Assembly: GCA_029258735.1 (NCBI GenBank)
Contig: JAPDKD010000103.1
Coordinates: 1-41,284, forward strand
Length of the DNA: 41,284 bases
Source of the DNA: an archaeon
GTDB lineage: Archaea > Thermoproteota > Thermoprotei > Thermofilales > JAPDKD01
Direction of reading: 5' to 3'
Shown: one piece after another, positions 9,586 to 18,329 of the stretch
Position numbering within the stretch: position 1 is the stretch's first letter
How the letters are laid out: every line of letters begins with the position of its first letter
Program-made: the position numbers and the translations under genes
The notes under the pieces: generated by a model
Seen by the model: the letters and a program-made list of their open reading frames with translations, nothing else
What the model was told of the DNA's origin: nothing
Database searches by the model: none

Positions 9586-10641
9586 GTGGGGATATTTTTG
9601 CATGAGGCTTGCTACTACGAAAAAGGAGAAAACAAGATTGTGAAATGTAACTTATGCCCATGGAACTGCGTGTTGCATCCAGGGCAGTATGGTGTCTGTC
9701 AAGCTAGAAAAAACGTTGATGGAGTGCTTTATGCCATGACGTATGGAAAAATAACTGCCATGTGGAACGACCCAATCGAGAAAAAACCGCTTTTTCACTG
9801 GAATCCGGGAAGCTTTACGCTCAGCATAAGCTCTGCTGGCTGCAACTTCAAATGTCCATGGTGTCAAAACTGGGAGATATCACAATTTCCGATAGAAAAA
9901 ATACCCCACGAAGATGTCGAGCCAAAATATGTGGTAGAACTAGCTAAGCGATACAACTCGCCCTCAATATCATATACTTACAATGAACCTCTCATATGGT
10001 ACGAATTTCTAATAGACACAATGAAGCTTGCAAAGAAAGAAGGCTTGCAAAATGTCATAGTTAGTAACGGATATATTAACGAGGATCCGCTAAATGACCT
10101 ATTAAAGTACATAGACGCAGCCAACATCGACATAAAAGCCTTCAAAGAAGAAACATATCGTAAAATAATTAAGGGAAGACTTAATGTAGTACTAAGGAAC
10201 GTCGAAATAATGCATAAAGCTGGAGTACACGTAGAAACCACATACCTAGTAATACCAGGCCTAAACGATTCCATCGAAGAAGTAAAAAACATGGCAAAAT
10301 GGCATATAGAAACACTAGGACCCGACACACCTTTACACTTAAGCCGCTTTTACCCTCAATACAAATACACGCAATCTCCGCCAACACCTATCAAGATCCT
10401 AGAAAAACTAAGAAAAATAGCGCTAAATGAAGGACTAAACTATGTATATTTGGGAAACGCTCCCGGTCACGAGGGCGAAAACACTTACTGTCCAAAATGT
10501 GGCCACCTGCTAATAAAACGATGGGGCTTTTCGATAATACAGTGGAACCTAACTGAGGACATGCGATGCAAGTACTGCGGTGAAAAAATACCTATTAAAG
10601 GCAATTTCTACGGAAAAACCAATCTATCCAAGCTACTATAG
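9586..10641 (+). CDS. amrS: AmmeMemoRadiSam-type radical SAM enzyme
   Basis: CNLCPWNCVLHPGQYGVCQAR N-terminal Cys motif, CNFKCPWCQNWEISQ radical SAM cluster, C-terminal CPKCGH...CKYCG. Confidence 0.8.
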   Translation: MGIFLHEACYYEKGENKIVKCNLCPWNCVLHPGQYGVCQARKNVDGVLYAMTYGKITAMWNDPIEKKPLFHWNPGSFTLSISSAGCNFKCPWCQNWEISQFPIEKIPHEDVEPKYVVELAKRYNSPSISYTYNEPLIWYEFLIDTMKLAKKEGLQNVIVSNGYINEDPLNDLLKYIDAANIDIKAFKEETYRKIIKGRLNVVLRNVEIMHKAGVHVETTYLVIPGLNDSIEEVKNMAKWHIETLGPDTPLHLSRFYPQYKYTQSPPTPIKILEKLRKIALNEGLNYVYLGNAPGHEGENTYCPKCGHLLIKRWGFSIIQWNLTEDMRCKYCGEKIPIKGNFYGKTNLSKLL

Positions 10642-10656
10642 AATAGGCCGAAGAAA

Positions 10657-11337
10657 ATGGTTAAAATATACGTGGACGACAGAGAAAGGCGAACGCCAGT
10701 ACTAGAAGAGCTAAAACGCCTAGGGGCACAGATAGAAATTAAAAGACTAGAAGTAGCCGACTACGCAACGCCTACCACGGGAATAGAGAGAAAAACAGCC
10801 AATGACTTTCTGTCTTCAATAATTGATAAAAGGCTTTTCGAGCAAGCCAAATACTTGGCACTAGCCTACGAGAAGCCCGTAATAGTAATAGAAGGAAGCA
10901 TAATACGAGCCCTACACTATAGAAAGATAGGCGCGCCACAGGCATTCGGAGCATTAGCAGCGCTGTTAGACATGGGCTTAAACGTTATAACAACAGAAAA
11001 CGCTAAAGAAACCGCTTGGATAATATTTTCAGTCGCAAGACGCGAAGATAGAACCTCAAAAAAACGCTACCTCGAACCTGTAAAAATCAAGGTAAAAAGA
11101 ACCAATAAGTCAGTGCAAAACACGCAGATAAACCTTGTAGCATCTATACCGGGTATCAGCGCAGAACTAGCACATAGAATACTTACTGCATTTAAAACAC
11201 CACGCGCATTCTTCAAAGCATCATCACATGAAATGAAAAAAGTCCCAGGATTAGGGGAAAAGCGAATACGTAAAATCATTGAAATTTTAGATACAGACTA
11301 TACTGCACTCGAAAAATATCTAGAAAAAGAAGAATAA
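10657..11337 (+). CDS. xpf: XPF/ERCC4-type 3'-flap nuclease (short archaeal form)
   Basis: VDDRERRTPVLEEL, GIERKTANDFLSSIIDKRLFEQ (ERKxxxD core), C-terminal tandem HhH (IPGISAELAHRIL...VPGLGEKRIRKI). Confidence 0.85.
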   Translation: MVKIYVDDRERRTPVLEELKRLGAQIEIKRLEVADYATPTTGIERKTANDFLSSIIDKRLFEQAKYLALAYEKPVIVIEGSIIRALHYRKIGAPQAFGALAALLDMGLNVITTENAKETAWIIFSVARREDRTSKKRYLEPVKIKVKRTNKSVQNTQINLVASIPGISAELAHRILTAFKTPRAFFKASSHEMKKVPGLGEKRIRKIIEILDTDYTALEKYLEKEE

Positions 11338-11343
11338 AGGAAC

Positions 11344-11904
11344 ATGCCGGATGAAGAAATAGAGGTATATCCACCCTCTGAAGATACTTTTATATTAATA
11401 AAAGTAGCTAAAAATATAGTAAAAAAACATAAAATTTTAGAAATTGGAACAGGATCTGGAGTTGTTCTAAGAGAGTTAGCTAAATATTCAAGCCAAGCAA
11501 TAGGTACCGATATATCTTTTGCAGCATGTAAGTTAGCTAAAGAAGAGTGTTCTTCGCTAAGCAATGTAGACATAATATGTTGCGATGCTGCTTCCTGCTT
11601 ACGAGGCGAAATTGTAGATGTCGTCGTATCTAATCCTCCATATTTGCCCTTAGGTGACGGAAATCCCATGTGGGATGGAGGCAGGGAAGGTATAGAGATC
11701 CCGCTTAAATTCGCAAAAAACGCTTATGATGTGCTGAAAGATCGGGGAGTCCTAGTTATTATATTATCATCTCTATCCAATATACGACGCTTTATTACAG
11801 AAGCTGATAAAATGGGGTTAAAGCTAATATATAGCTCAATAGTTCCTATAGGGTTAATGGAACAGCTAGTAACGTTGATAATGAAAAAAGGTGAGCTGGC
11901 ATGA
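11344..11904 (+). CDS. HemK/PrmC-like class I SAM methyltransferase
   Basis: ILEIGTGSGVVLREL and VVSNPPYLPLG motifs. Confidence 0.8.
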   Translation: MPDEEIEVYPPSEDTFILIKVAKNIVKKHKILEIGTGSGVVLRELAKYSSQAIGTDISFAACKLAKEECSSLSNVDIICCDAASCLRGEIVDVVVSNPPYLPLGDGNPMWDGGREGIEIPLKFAKNAYDVLKDRGVLVIILSSLSNIRRFITEADKMGLKLIYSSIVPIGLMEQLVTLIMKKGELA

Positions 11905-12362
11905 CGAGTTTAGTGCCAAGAAAGTATTTTGTTGTGGACGGAGAAGGGTTAAGCGAAACTTCAAAGCTAAATGCTTTTGATAATGCTCTGAGAAATGCAG
12001 GTATAGCGCACCTCAATTTAGTACCAGTGTCATCGATATTACCTCCAGACGCTGAAGAAGTAAGTTATGTACGTCTGCCTACTGGCGCGGTAACTTTCGT
12101 GATAATGGCTCGCCAAGACGGCTGCGGGGGTCAGAGTATTGCCGCGGGATTAGCATGGGGAAAAAGCGAAAAAATGGGCTATGTTGTTGAAGCCCATGGA
12201 ACAAGCGCAAAAGCAGTTGAAGAGAAGCTTAGAAACATTATGAAAGAAGTAGAGAAAGAAGGAGGAATTAAATTTACGAACATAAAAACGAGAGTAAAGG
12301 AGATGAAAATCCCCTCAAACGTCTATGGTTCAGTTGTAGTAGTTCTGGTTTTACTCTTTTAA
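11901..12362 (+). CDS. pdaD: Pyruvoyl-dependent arginine decarboxylase
   Basis: PVSSILPP self-cleavage motif and GQSIAAGLAWG; overlaps the methyltransferase by 4 bp. Confidence 0.8.
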   Translation: MTSLVPRKYFVVDGEGLSETSKLNAFDNALRNAGIAHLNLVPVSSILPPDAEEVSYVRLPTGAVTFVIMARQDGCGGQSIAAGLAWGKSEKMGYVVEAHGTSAKAVEEKLRNIMKEVEKEGGIKFTNIKTRVKEMKIPSNVYGSVVVVLVLLF

Positions 12363-12425
12363 TTTCTCTTTTAGACAAGAGAAAAATATACATATGTCAT
12401 TCAACAAAAAAGAAGGGGTAAAACC

Positions 12426-12662
12426 ATGCCCGAAAAGGTAGTTGCGTACGTCCTGCTGAATGTTTCAGGTGGACGAGAATACGAGATAGCCGAGGAAATA
12501 AAGAAAGTTAATGGAGTGACGGAGGCAATAGTGGTTTACGGCGAGTACGACATCGTAGCTAGAATAGAGGCAGACAGCATGGTAATGCTCGACAAAGCTG
12601 TATCCACTTTAAGAAGAATAGAAGGAGTACTAAGAAGCATTACTCTCCTTGGGCTCGGGTAA
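12426..12662 (+). CDS. Stand-alone Lrp/AsnC ligand-binding (RAM) domain protein
   Basis: 78 aa; VAYVLLNVSGGREYEIAEEIKKVNGVTEAIVVYGEYDIVARIEA; no HTH. Confidence 0.8.
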   Translation: MPEKVVAYVLLNVSGGREYEIAEEIKKVNGVTEAIVVYGEYDIVARIEADSMVMLDKAVSTLRRIEGVLRSITLLGLG

Positions 12663-12701
12663 AAAATTTTTACTACATATTTCTAGAGCGAGGAATCTGC
12701 T

Positions 12702-13592
12702 TTGTCGAATTCTCGACCGAAAATAACTATTCACCATGCAACGCTTGCATTGCTCGTTTCCTTAATCTCAGCCATATGGAGCTCTCTCCTATTTTACAGC
12801 AATATAGCTGAGTATCTCGAATCGCCGTTTTCTCCCGGTGAAGATGTAGGTTCGACCGCATACAACGTGACATTCTTTCTTCTCCTCATAGTCATCGGAA
12901 GCTTCTTTATCCTAATTATTTACAAATATCGAAGGAGCTTCTTGAAAATTATTTTCCTTGCATCCATTTTTATTACATCTATAAGCATTTTTTACATTTA
13001 TTTTTGGGCTGCTGAGATCATATTACAAGTAAATTTGAGCGAAGACATTATCCTTTTTATGGCGCTCTTTTTGGCTTTCCTCTTTCTAGCACTACTACAA
13101 ACCAAACATGAATACGTGATTGCTACTTCTTTACTATTGTATGGAACAGCGACAGGAGCATTATTTACCTTTTTAATGCCAGCTTGGAGCGTTATAGCAG
13201 TTACGCTAGCTACATCGCTTTTTGACATCTACTCTGTTTTCAAAGGGCCACTAAGCAAGATTATTCCCGGTGAGCGTGGAAGCTTCGAAGAGAGAAGCGA
13301 AAAGTTACCTCCTGAAAAGTTACCCGATGAATTAAAGGTTGCAACGGTACCTTTCCGAGGCATTCATCTAGGCATGGGCGACGTAATATTTTATTCTATG
13401 GCATCCTCTCTATCGTTGGTTAACCCAACAATCAGCATTCTTCGATGGTGTTTAGTATCTGCGGCTCTTTTCCTTGGAGTATATATTACTTTAAAGCTTC
13501 TAGAAAAAAGGCCAGTTCAACCAGCTCTTCCAATCCCAGCTATGCTCAGCATTTTTACTTATTTAATTTTGAGACTGATCTTCCAAATTTAG
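12702..13592 (+). CDS. Presenilin/signal peptide peptidase-like A22 intramembrane aspartyl protease
   Basis: Polytopic; FDIYSVFKGP (YD-like), GIHLGMGDVIFYS (GxGD), QPALPIPAM (PAL) motifs in order. Confidence 0.8.
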   Translation: MSNSRPKITIHHATLALLVSLISAIWSSLLFYSNIAEYLESPFSPGEDVGSTAYNVTFFLLLIVIGSFFILIIYKYRRSFLKIIFLASIFITSISIFYIYFWAAEIILQVNLSEDIILFMALFLAFLFLALLQTKHEYVIATSLLLYGTATGALFTFLMPAWSVIAVTLATSLFDIYSVFKGPLSKIIPGERGSFEERSEKLPPEKLPDELKVATVPFRGIHLGMGDVIFYSMASSLSLVNPTISILRWCLVSAALFLGVYITLKLLEKRPVQPALPIPAMLSIFTYLILRLIFQI

Positions 13593-13633
13593 GCTTGATT
13601 TTTAGTCACATCAATAAATTATATTAAATTTTA

Positions 13634-13692
13634 GGGGTCAGCTCGCCCATCACCTATCATCGCAATCTTTCACCAACGCGTTCTTCATCCCC
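13634..13692 (-). ncRNA. C/D box sRNA candidate
   Basis: Minus strand GGGGATGAAGAACGCGTTGGTGAAAGATTGCGATGATAGGTGATGGGCGAGCTGACCCC: C box GGGATGA, C' GCGATGA, D CTGA, 15-nt D guide, GGG/CCC terminal stem; a D'-like GTGA is weak. Confidence 0.6.
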
Positions 13693-13718
13693 ACAGAATT
13701 AATCATCTATACTTCGTA

Positions 13719-14135
13719 TTAAGGTTTCCAGGATGACTCATCACTAGATAAAACTATAACGTCGCCTATTTCTAGGCCGTCTTTAATTAGCTTGAAAACC
13801 CATTTTCCCTCTTGGGAAAACCATACTGCTATAACGGCTTCCCTTCTGCTATACTTCTTAAATGGCTCAAGGAACCTTAAAAGCTTCACTATTTGTTCCC
13901 GCTTTACTTTTACCCTCTTCTTAGAAGTACTCTTCACCTCAAACGCGACAATTCTATCTTCAATATTGTTAACTAGGAAGACATCAGGAAACGCCGTTGA
14001 AATCTTTCTAGGTGCTCTGCTACCGCTCACTGGAACTCGGAATACGTAATTTCCCCTTTTCCGTGAAAGTAAAAGCGTTAATCTCCTTTCAGCACTATAG
14101 CCTCTACGTTTACCTTTCACAGGGTTTTTTGTCAT
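13719..14135 (-). CDS. hjc: Holliday junction resolvase Hjc
   Basis: GYSAERRLTLLLSRKRGNYVFRVPVSGS...FPDVFLVN...IVAFEVKSTSKKRV (Hjc E-PD-ExK core). Confidence 0.85.
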   Translation of the reverse strand: MTKNPVKGKRRGYSAERRLTLLLSRKRGNYVFRVPVSGSRAPRKISTAFPDVFLVNNIEDRIVAFEVKSTSKKRVKVKREQIVKLLRFLEPFKKYSRREAVIAVWFSQEGKWVFKLIKDGLEIGDVIVLSSDESSWKP

Positions 14136-14355
14136 TTCAATCTAACCATCTATAGCGTCATTAAAATAGTATTAAGCCAAAAATAATTAGTGACTCGATG
14201 TTTATTTAGTATCAAGTGAATTGATAACTCGCTTTTAGTTCTCTTTTATACTTACGAGGACCCGCTTATACTACAATTCTCATAAGGTTCGCTTAAACGT
14301 CCACGTATACAGAAAATTATGTTCATAACACTTAAAATCGCGAGTAAATATAGAT

Positions 14356-14417
14356 AGCGGGATGACGAAAGCTATGCCAGCTGATGGATGAATGCAATCC
14401 TGGGGTAGCTGACCGCT
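14356..14417 (+). ncRNA. C/D box sRNA candidate
   Basis: AGCGGGATGACGAAAGCTATGCCAGCTGATGGATGAATGCAATCCTGGGGTAGCTGACCGCT: C GGGATGA, D' CTGA, C' TGGATGA, D CTGA, 5-bp terminal stem AGCGG/CCGCT; TATA-like CTTAAAA about 25 nt upstream. Confidence 0.7.
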
Positions 14418-14596
14418 CAATTTAGCTCATGTAGTTCTATTACTTCGCTGAGTTAATTATCCGGCAATTATTTATGGTTCAAATAGATGAAGATTAGGTC
14501 AAAAAATCCTTAATTCCCATATAATTCTAGTTAAATTCTCGCAAAGTAAGTTTTTTCTTTAGCAGGTTTAGGTGAGATTTTAGAATAGAAGTTAAG

Positions 14597-15931
14597 GTGA
14601 AATACATGTCTCTAGCGGTCTTCGAAAGAACAAGCGTACATAGTCATATTAAAGGACTAGGTATACGCAACGGCAAACCGCTCAAAATAGGAGATGGATT
14701 GGTAGGGCAAGAAGAGGCACGAAAAGCAGCGTGGATAGTAGTTCAAATGATTAGGCAGGGCAGAATGGCAGGCCGGGGCGTTTTACTGGTAGGTCCTCCA
14801 GGTACTGGTAAAACAGCTCTAGCAATTGCCATTGCCAAGGAACTAGGAGAAGATACGCCTTTTGTATCGCTCTCCGGCTCTGAGATATATTCTGCTGAAA
14901 TGAAGAAAACTGAAGTACTTACTCGAGCAATGAGAAGGGCGATAGGCGTTAGAGTCCACGAGTTCAGAAGAATAATGGAGGGAGTAGTAAAAAAGATAGA
15001 TGTAAAGCTAGGGCCGCACCCCTATAATCCCTATCAGCAGATTCCCGTTGGTGGAACCATAACACTAGCCACTAAAGACGATGAAAAAACGTTAAGAGTG
15101 TCCGGAGACTTCGTCCAGGAACTTCTAGCAAAAGGAGTATCTGAAGGCGACGTTATCATGATAGATCTAGAAACATACCGAGTATACAGGCAAGGAAGAG
15201 CAAAGGGGTCAGGCGATTATGATATATACGGAACTAGAACGGTCGAAGTGCCTTCCGGCTCTATAGAAAAAGAAAGAGAATTCGTGTACACAGTAACCCT
15301 ACACGACCTCGACATGATGCACTCCCGAGCCGGATCAATACTTTCTCTTTTCTTTGGCGCTGAGGAGAAGGAAATATCGCCGGAAGTGAGGCAAAGAGTA
15401 GACGAAACCGTTAAGTCCTGGGTTGACGGCGGTAAGGCTGAACTACTACCCGGAGTACTGTTCATCGACGATGTTCACATGCTAGACATAGAAGCATTCT
15501 CATTTTTAAGCCGAGCCATGGAGAGCGAGCTAGCGCCAATCATAATACTTGCAAGTAACCGCGGCTTCACAAAGATACGTGGAACCGACATAGTTTCTCC
15601 TCACGGTTTGCCCAGAGACCTTCTTGACAGATTACTCATAATCAAGACGCGACAATACACACGAGATGAAATTAAGGAGATATTAAAAATAAGAGCTAAG
15701 GAAGATAAAATAGAACTTTCCGAAGATGCTTTGGAAAAACTTGCAGACTATGGAGTGAAAGAAAGTTTAAGATATGCAGCGCAGTTGATGATACCTGCTA
15801 AAATAATAGCCCAGCGGGAAAATAAGTCCAAGGTTGACGCAGCAGCGGTAGAAGAAGCAGCTAAACTTTTCTTAAGCATGAGCGGCTCGGCAAAATACCT
15901 CCGAGAAATGGAAGAAGCATTTCTCAAATAG
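14597..15931 (+). CDS. TIP49/RuvBL-family AAA+ ATPase
   Basis: GPPGTGKTALAIAIAKELG Walker A, long domain II insertion, LFIDDVHMLDIEAFSFLSRAMESELAPIIILASNRG, GLPRDLLDRLLII. Confidence 0.9.
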   Translation: MKYMSLAVFERTSVHSHIKGLGIRNGKPLKIGDGLVGQEEARKAAWIVVQMIRQGRMAGRGVLLVGPPGTGKTALAIAIAKELGEDTPFVSLSGSEIYSAEMKKTEVLTRAMRRAIGVRVHEFRRIMEGVVKKIDVKLGPHPYNPYQQIPVGGTITLATKDDEKTLRVSGDFVQELLAKGVSEGDVIMIDLETYRVYRQGRAKGSGDYDIYGTRTVEVPSGSIEKEREFVYTVTLHDLDMMHSRAGSILSLFFGAEEKEISPEVRQRVDETVKSWVDGGKAELLPGVLFIDDVHMLDIEAFSFLSRAMESELAPIIILASNRGFTKIRGTDIVSPHGLPRDLLDRLLIIKTRQYTRDEIKEILKIRAKEDKIELSEDALEKLADYGVKESLRYAAQLMIPAKIIAQRENKSKVDAAAVEEAAKLFLSMSGSAKYLREMEEAFLK

Positions 15932-16400
15932 TCCCTTTATCCTTTCTTCTTTTTTCTAAAAATATCATTAAAACAGTTAGAAGTAAGGCTATTTGCGCTA
16001 CGTCCAGACACGTCGGCGAATTCTTGCCTTTACAGTTTACAGTATATGTTAATAACCCTATGCTGACGGAGCATGTATGAGGCAAAACGCTGATAGCTAG
16101 ATAGTGCAAAGCTATTAAAAAAACCGATGAGAGATAGACAAACGGTTTGGCATGAGCGTATCCTGCTGTCAATGTGAGAATGGAGCCGAACCATATGAAA
16201 AACGAGATTAGCCCCATCCTCCAATAGGGATGCCAAGGAAATGTTGGGGCATAGGGATATTCGCTTAGGATCGCTTCAAATGGTAGAAATGAAAGAATTA
16301 TTATCAGAATAGCAATTATAACTGCATCTATAACGTATGTAACTATTTCCTCTCTTTTTTTCGAAAGGTATTCTATGGGTACCAAATTCTCGGCCCCCAC
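15924..16400 (-). CDS. Small polytopic membrane protein, unknown function
   Basis: 158 aa, several TM-like segments; overlaps the upstream M50 protease gene by 28 bp. Confidence 0.55.
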   Translation of the reverse strand: MGAENLVPIEYLSKKREEIVTYVIDAVIIAILIIILSFLPFEAILSEYPYAPTFPWHPYWRMGLISFFIWFGSILTLTAGYAHAKPFVYLSSVFLIALHYLAISVLPHTCSVSIGLLTYTVNCKGKNSPTCLDVAQIALLLTVLMIFLEKRRKDKGTI

Positions 16401-17521
16401 TTGGCGAGCGATAATATTATGTTTACCAATATAAGTGCAGCTAAATATAGGCTTATTCCATAAGTAACCAGGTCGGCTCTTTTATCGTGCCAAATTTTTT
16501 CTAAAAGGGTTTTTAGGGATTTTCCTCCATCAAGGGGATAGATAGGCATTATGTTAATTACAGCCACGCTCATCGTAACTACGTAACTCCACCAAAATAT
16601 TTTATAAAGTACACCATGCGGGTCACTTGGATAATAAACCGTGAAATAAGCTCCGATTATGCCTCTCGACTTATTTTGGGGATGTTGTCCTAGTCTAAGA
16701 GTTATATTTAAACGTTCTTTGTCGCGAATAATAGTTAAAACAACTTTATCTCCTGGCTTAAACTTTGAAAGAACCTTTGTAAGATCAGCTAAATTTCTTA
16801 TCTGCGAATTATTTATTGCTACAAGAATATCCCCAGGTTCTAATATGCCCTTTGCTGGCATATTAGGTATAGTTTGCTTAATCACCACGCCCCCCGGAAC
16901 CAGCACCAAAGTAGACGCCAGCAAAATCACTAAAGCTTCAAGAAAATTCGTCAAGCTGCCAGCAACCAAGACCCTAAGCTTCTTCACAGCTTCCGCTTTC
17001 TCAAACACCTCCTCAACGGGCTCCACAAAGCCCCCCGGAATTACTAGAAATAATAGAATCCCGGAAGACTCTATGGGAAGGTCTTCTGCTGTTAGAACAA
17101 ATCCATGAGAAAGCTCGTGCGGCACGAAAGTTATTAGAATGGCTAGCGCAAAGTAGGGAAGCGCGTCTAATCCCACAGTAACTCCCGGTATTAAAGGCTG
17201 CGTAGGCGCAGCCCCAGGGGCTCCTTTAAGAAGCAATATCGCGTTCAAATGCATTACGTAGATGCCGTAGATTGCTAAAATAATGCCGAGAGGAATTCCT
17301 AGCGTAGCATAAATTTTCCATATTTTTGAATACTTTTTGCCGACTTGTTCTATAAAATGGTTAAGTTTCTTTGTGCGTAAAATAATGGCCGGCCCGTCAA
17401 ACGATAAGCCATGTTTTTCGAGTTTTTCGGGAAAAATTTCTCTAAGTAGGAAGAAACTCAGATAAATAGCCGCTACTGTTAAGAGAAATATTCCTCCTTC
17501 AGAGCTAATCATGTTATCCAC
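16373..17521 (-). CDS. M50 site-2-type intramembrane metalloprotease with PDZ domain
   Basis: FVPHELSHGF (HExxH), PDZ segment GILEPGDILVAINNSQIRNLADL, IMPIYPLDGGKSL (NxxPxxxLDG). Confidence 0.85.
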   Translation of the reverse strand: MDNMISSEGGIFLLTVAAIYLSFFLLREIFPEKLEKHGLSFDGPAIILRTKKLNHFIEQVGKKYSKIWKIYATLGIPLGIILAIYGIYVMHLNAILLLKGAPGAAPTQPLIPGVTVGLDALPYFALAILITFVPHELSHGFVLTAEDLPIESSGILLFLVIPGGFVEPVEEVFEKAEAVKKLRVLVAGSLTNFLEALVILLASTLVLVPGGVVIKQTIPNMPAKGILEPGDILVAINNSQIRNLADLTKVLSKFKPGDKVVLTIIRDKERLNITLRLGQHPQNKSRGIIGAYFTVYYPSDPHGVLYKIFWWSYVVTMSVAVINIMPIYPLDGGKSLKTLLEKIWHDKRADLVTYGISLYLAALILVNIILSLAKWGPRIWYP

Positions 17522-17533
17522 CTGCGCGTTGCT

Positions 17534-18265
17534 TTAGAGGTTAACACTTAAACCCACCCCAGTCCAATCCAAATCACTTTTCAGCTTTTTCAATATTATC
17601 TTTCTAGCTTTCGGTGCTGTTGAATGCAGAGGTATAACGACTTCTACTTTTTTCTTTCTGATCCATCTCATAAACAAGGGACCATCTAAAACATCGAGAG
17701 AGGAGAGATTAAAACCGCCTATAATAGCATGTACTTTATCGTATCGTTCAAGCTTTTTTAAAAGCCTTGCTATTCCATAAATTGCACATCCAATAACAAC
17801 GACCATTCCTCGTTCTGCCAGCTTAAATAGTAAAATTTGCTCATTAAACCAACCTTCAAAAGTCATGATATGGGTATTGTCCCTCTCTTTTTTTAACTTT
17901 CTTCCAGGAAACTGTGGCGCTATAACTTTTTTTAACACATTTTTTCCATATGCTTGTAGAAAGCCGCCCGCGTGGTGACTGAGCCAAACGCTTAAAAATG
18001 CGTAGTCGACGAAGGCGTCTAAGCCTAACGCGGAAGCATTATGCTGTAAAACGTCTAAGCGTGGGCCAGAATCAAATAAAATGTTTACATGATTTTTATC
18101 ATCTCTTAATGTTAAAAAAATAGAAAGCCCCCTAACCGCTAAAAGATTATTTAAATAAGGGTTGGGTAAGTCGTCGACCAAAACCTGCATTTTAGCTTCT
18201 TTGTAAGTGTCGGACAAACAGAAGAGATTTCTGTCCTTAGCAGTATGAAGATGTATTCCTGTCAT
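17534..18265 (-). CDS. Metallo-beta-lactamase-fold protein related to COG1237 (DHPS-like), apparently missing metal ligands
   Basis: FDSGPRLDVLQHNASALGL...FLSVWLSHHAGGF, VVIGCAIYGIARLL, IIGGFNL, VIPLHST align with the family motif order but with ligand substitutions. Confidence 0.65.
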   Translation of the reverse strand: MTGIHLHTAKDRNLFCLSDTYKEAKMQVLVDDLPNPYLNNLLAVRGLSIFLTLRDDKNHVNILFDSGPRLDVLQHNASALGLDAFVDYAFLSVWLSHHAGGFLQAYGKNVLKKVIAPQFPGRKLKKERDNTHIMTFEGWFNEQILLFKLAERGMVVVIGCAIYGIARLLKKLERYDKVHAIIGGFNLSSLDVLDGPLFMRWIRKKKVEVVIPLHSTAPKARKIILKKLKSDLDWTGVGLSVNL

Positions 18266-18329
18266 TAAGTCACCTTTAAACTATATTGCTTCTGCTGAAA
18301 GCTTCATCTCTTAAAGTCTAAATATTTTT

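Noticed and set aside
9586-12662. AmrS to RAM gene run as a novel system
   Set aside because: Contains known, mostly housekeeping families (radical SAM, XPF, methyltransferase, PvlArgDC); close packing alone is not evidence of a shared function, and no Memo or AMMECR1 partner is present in the window.
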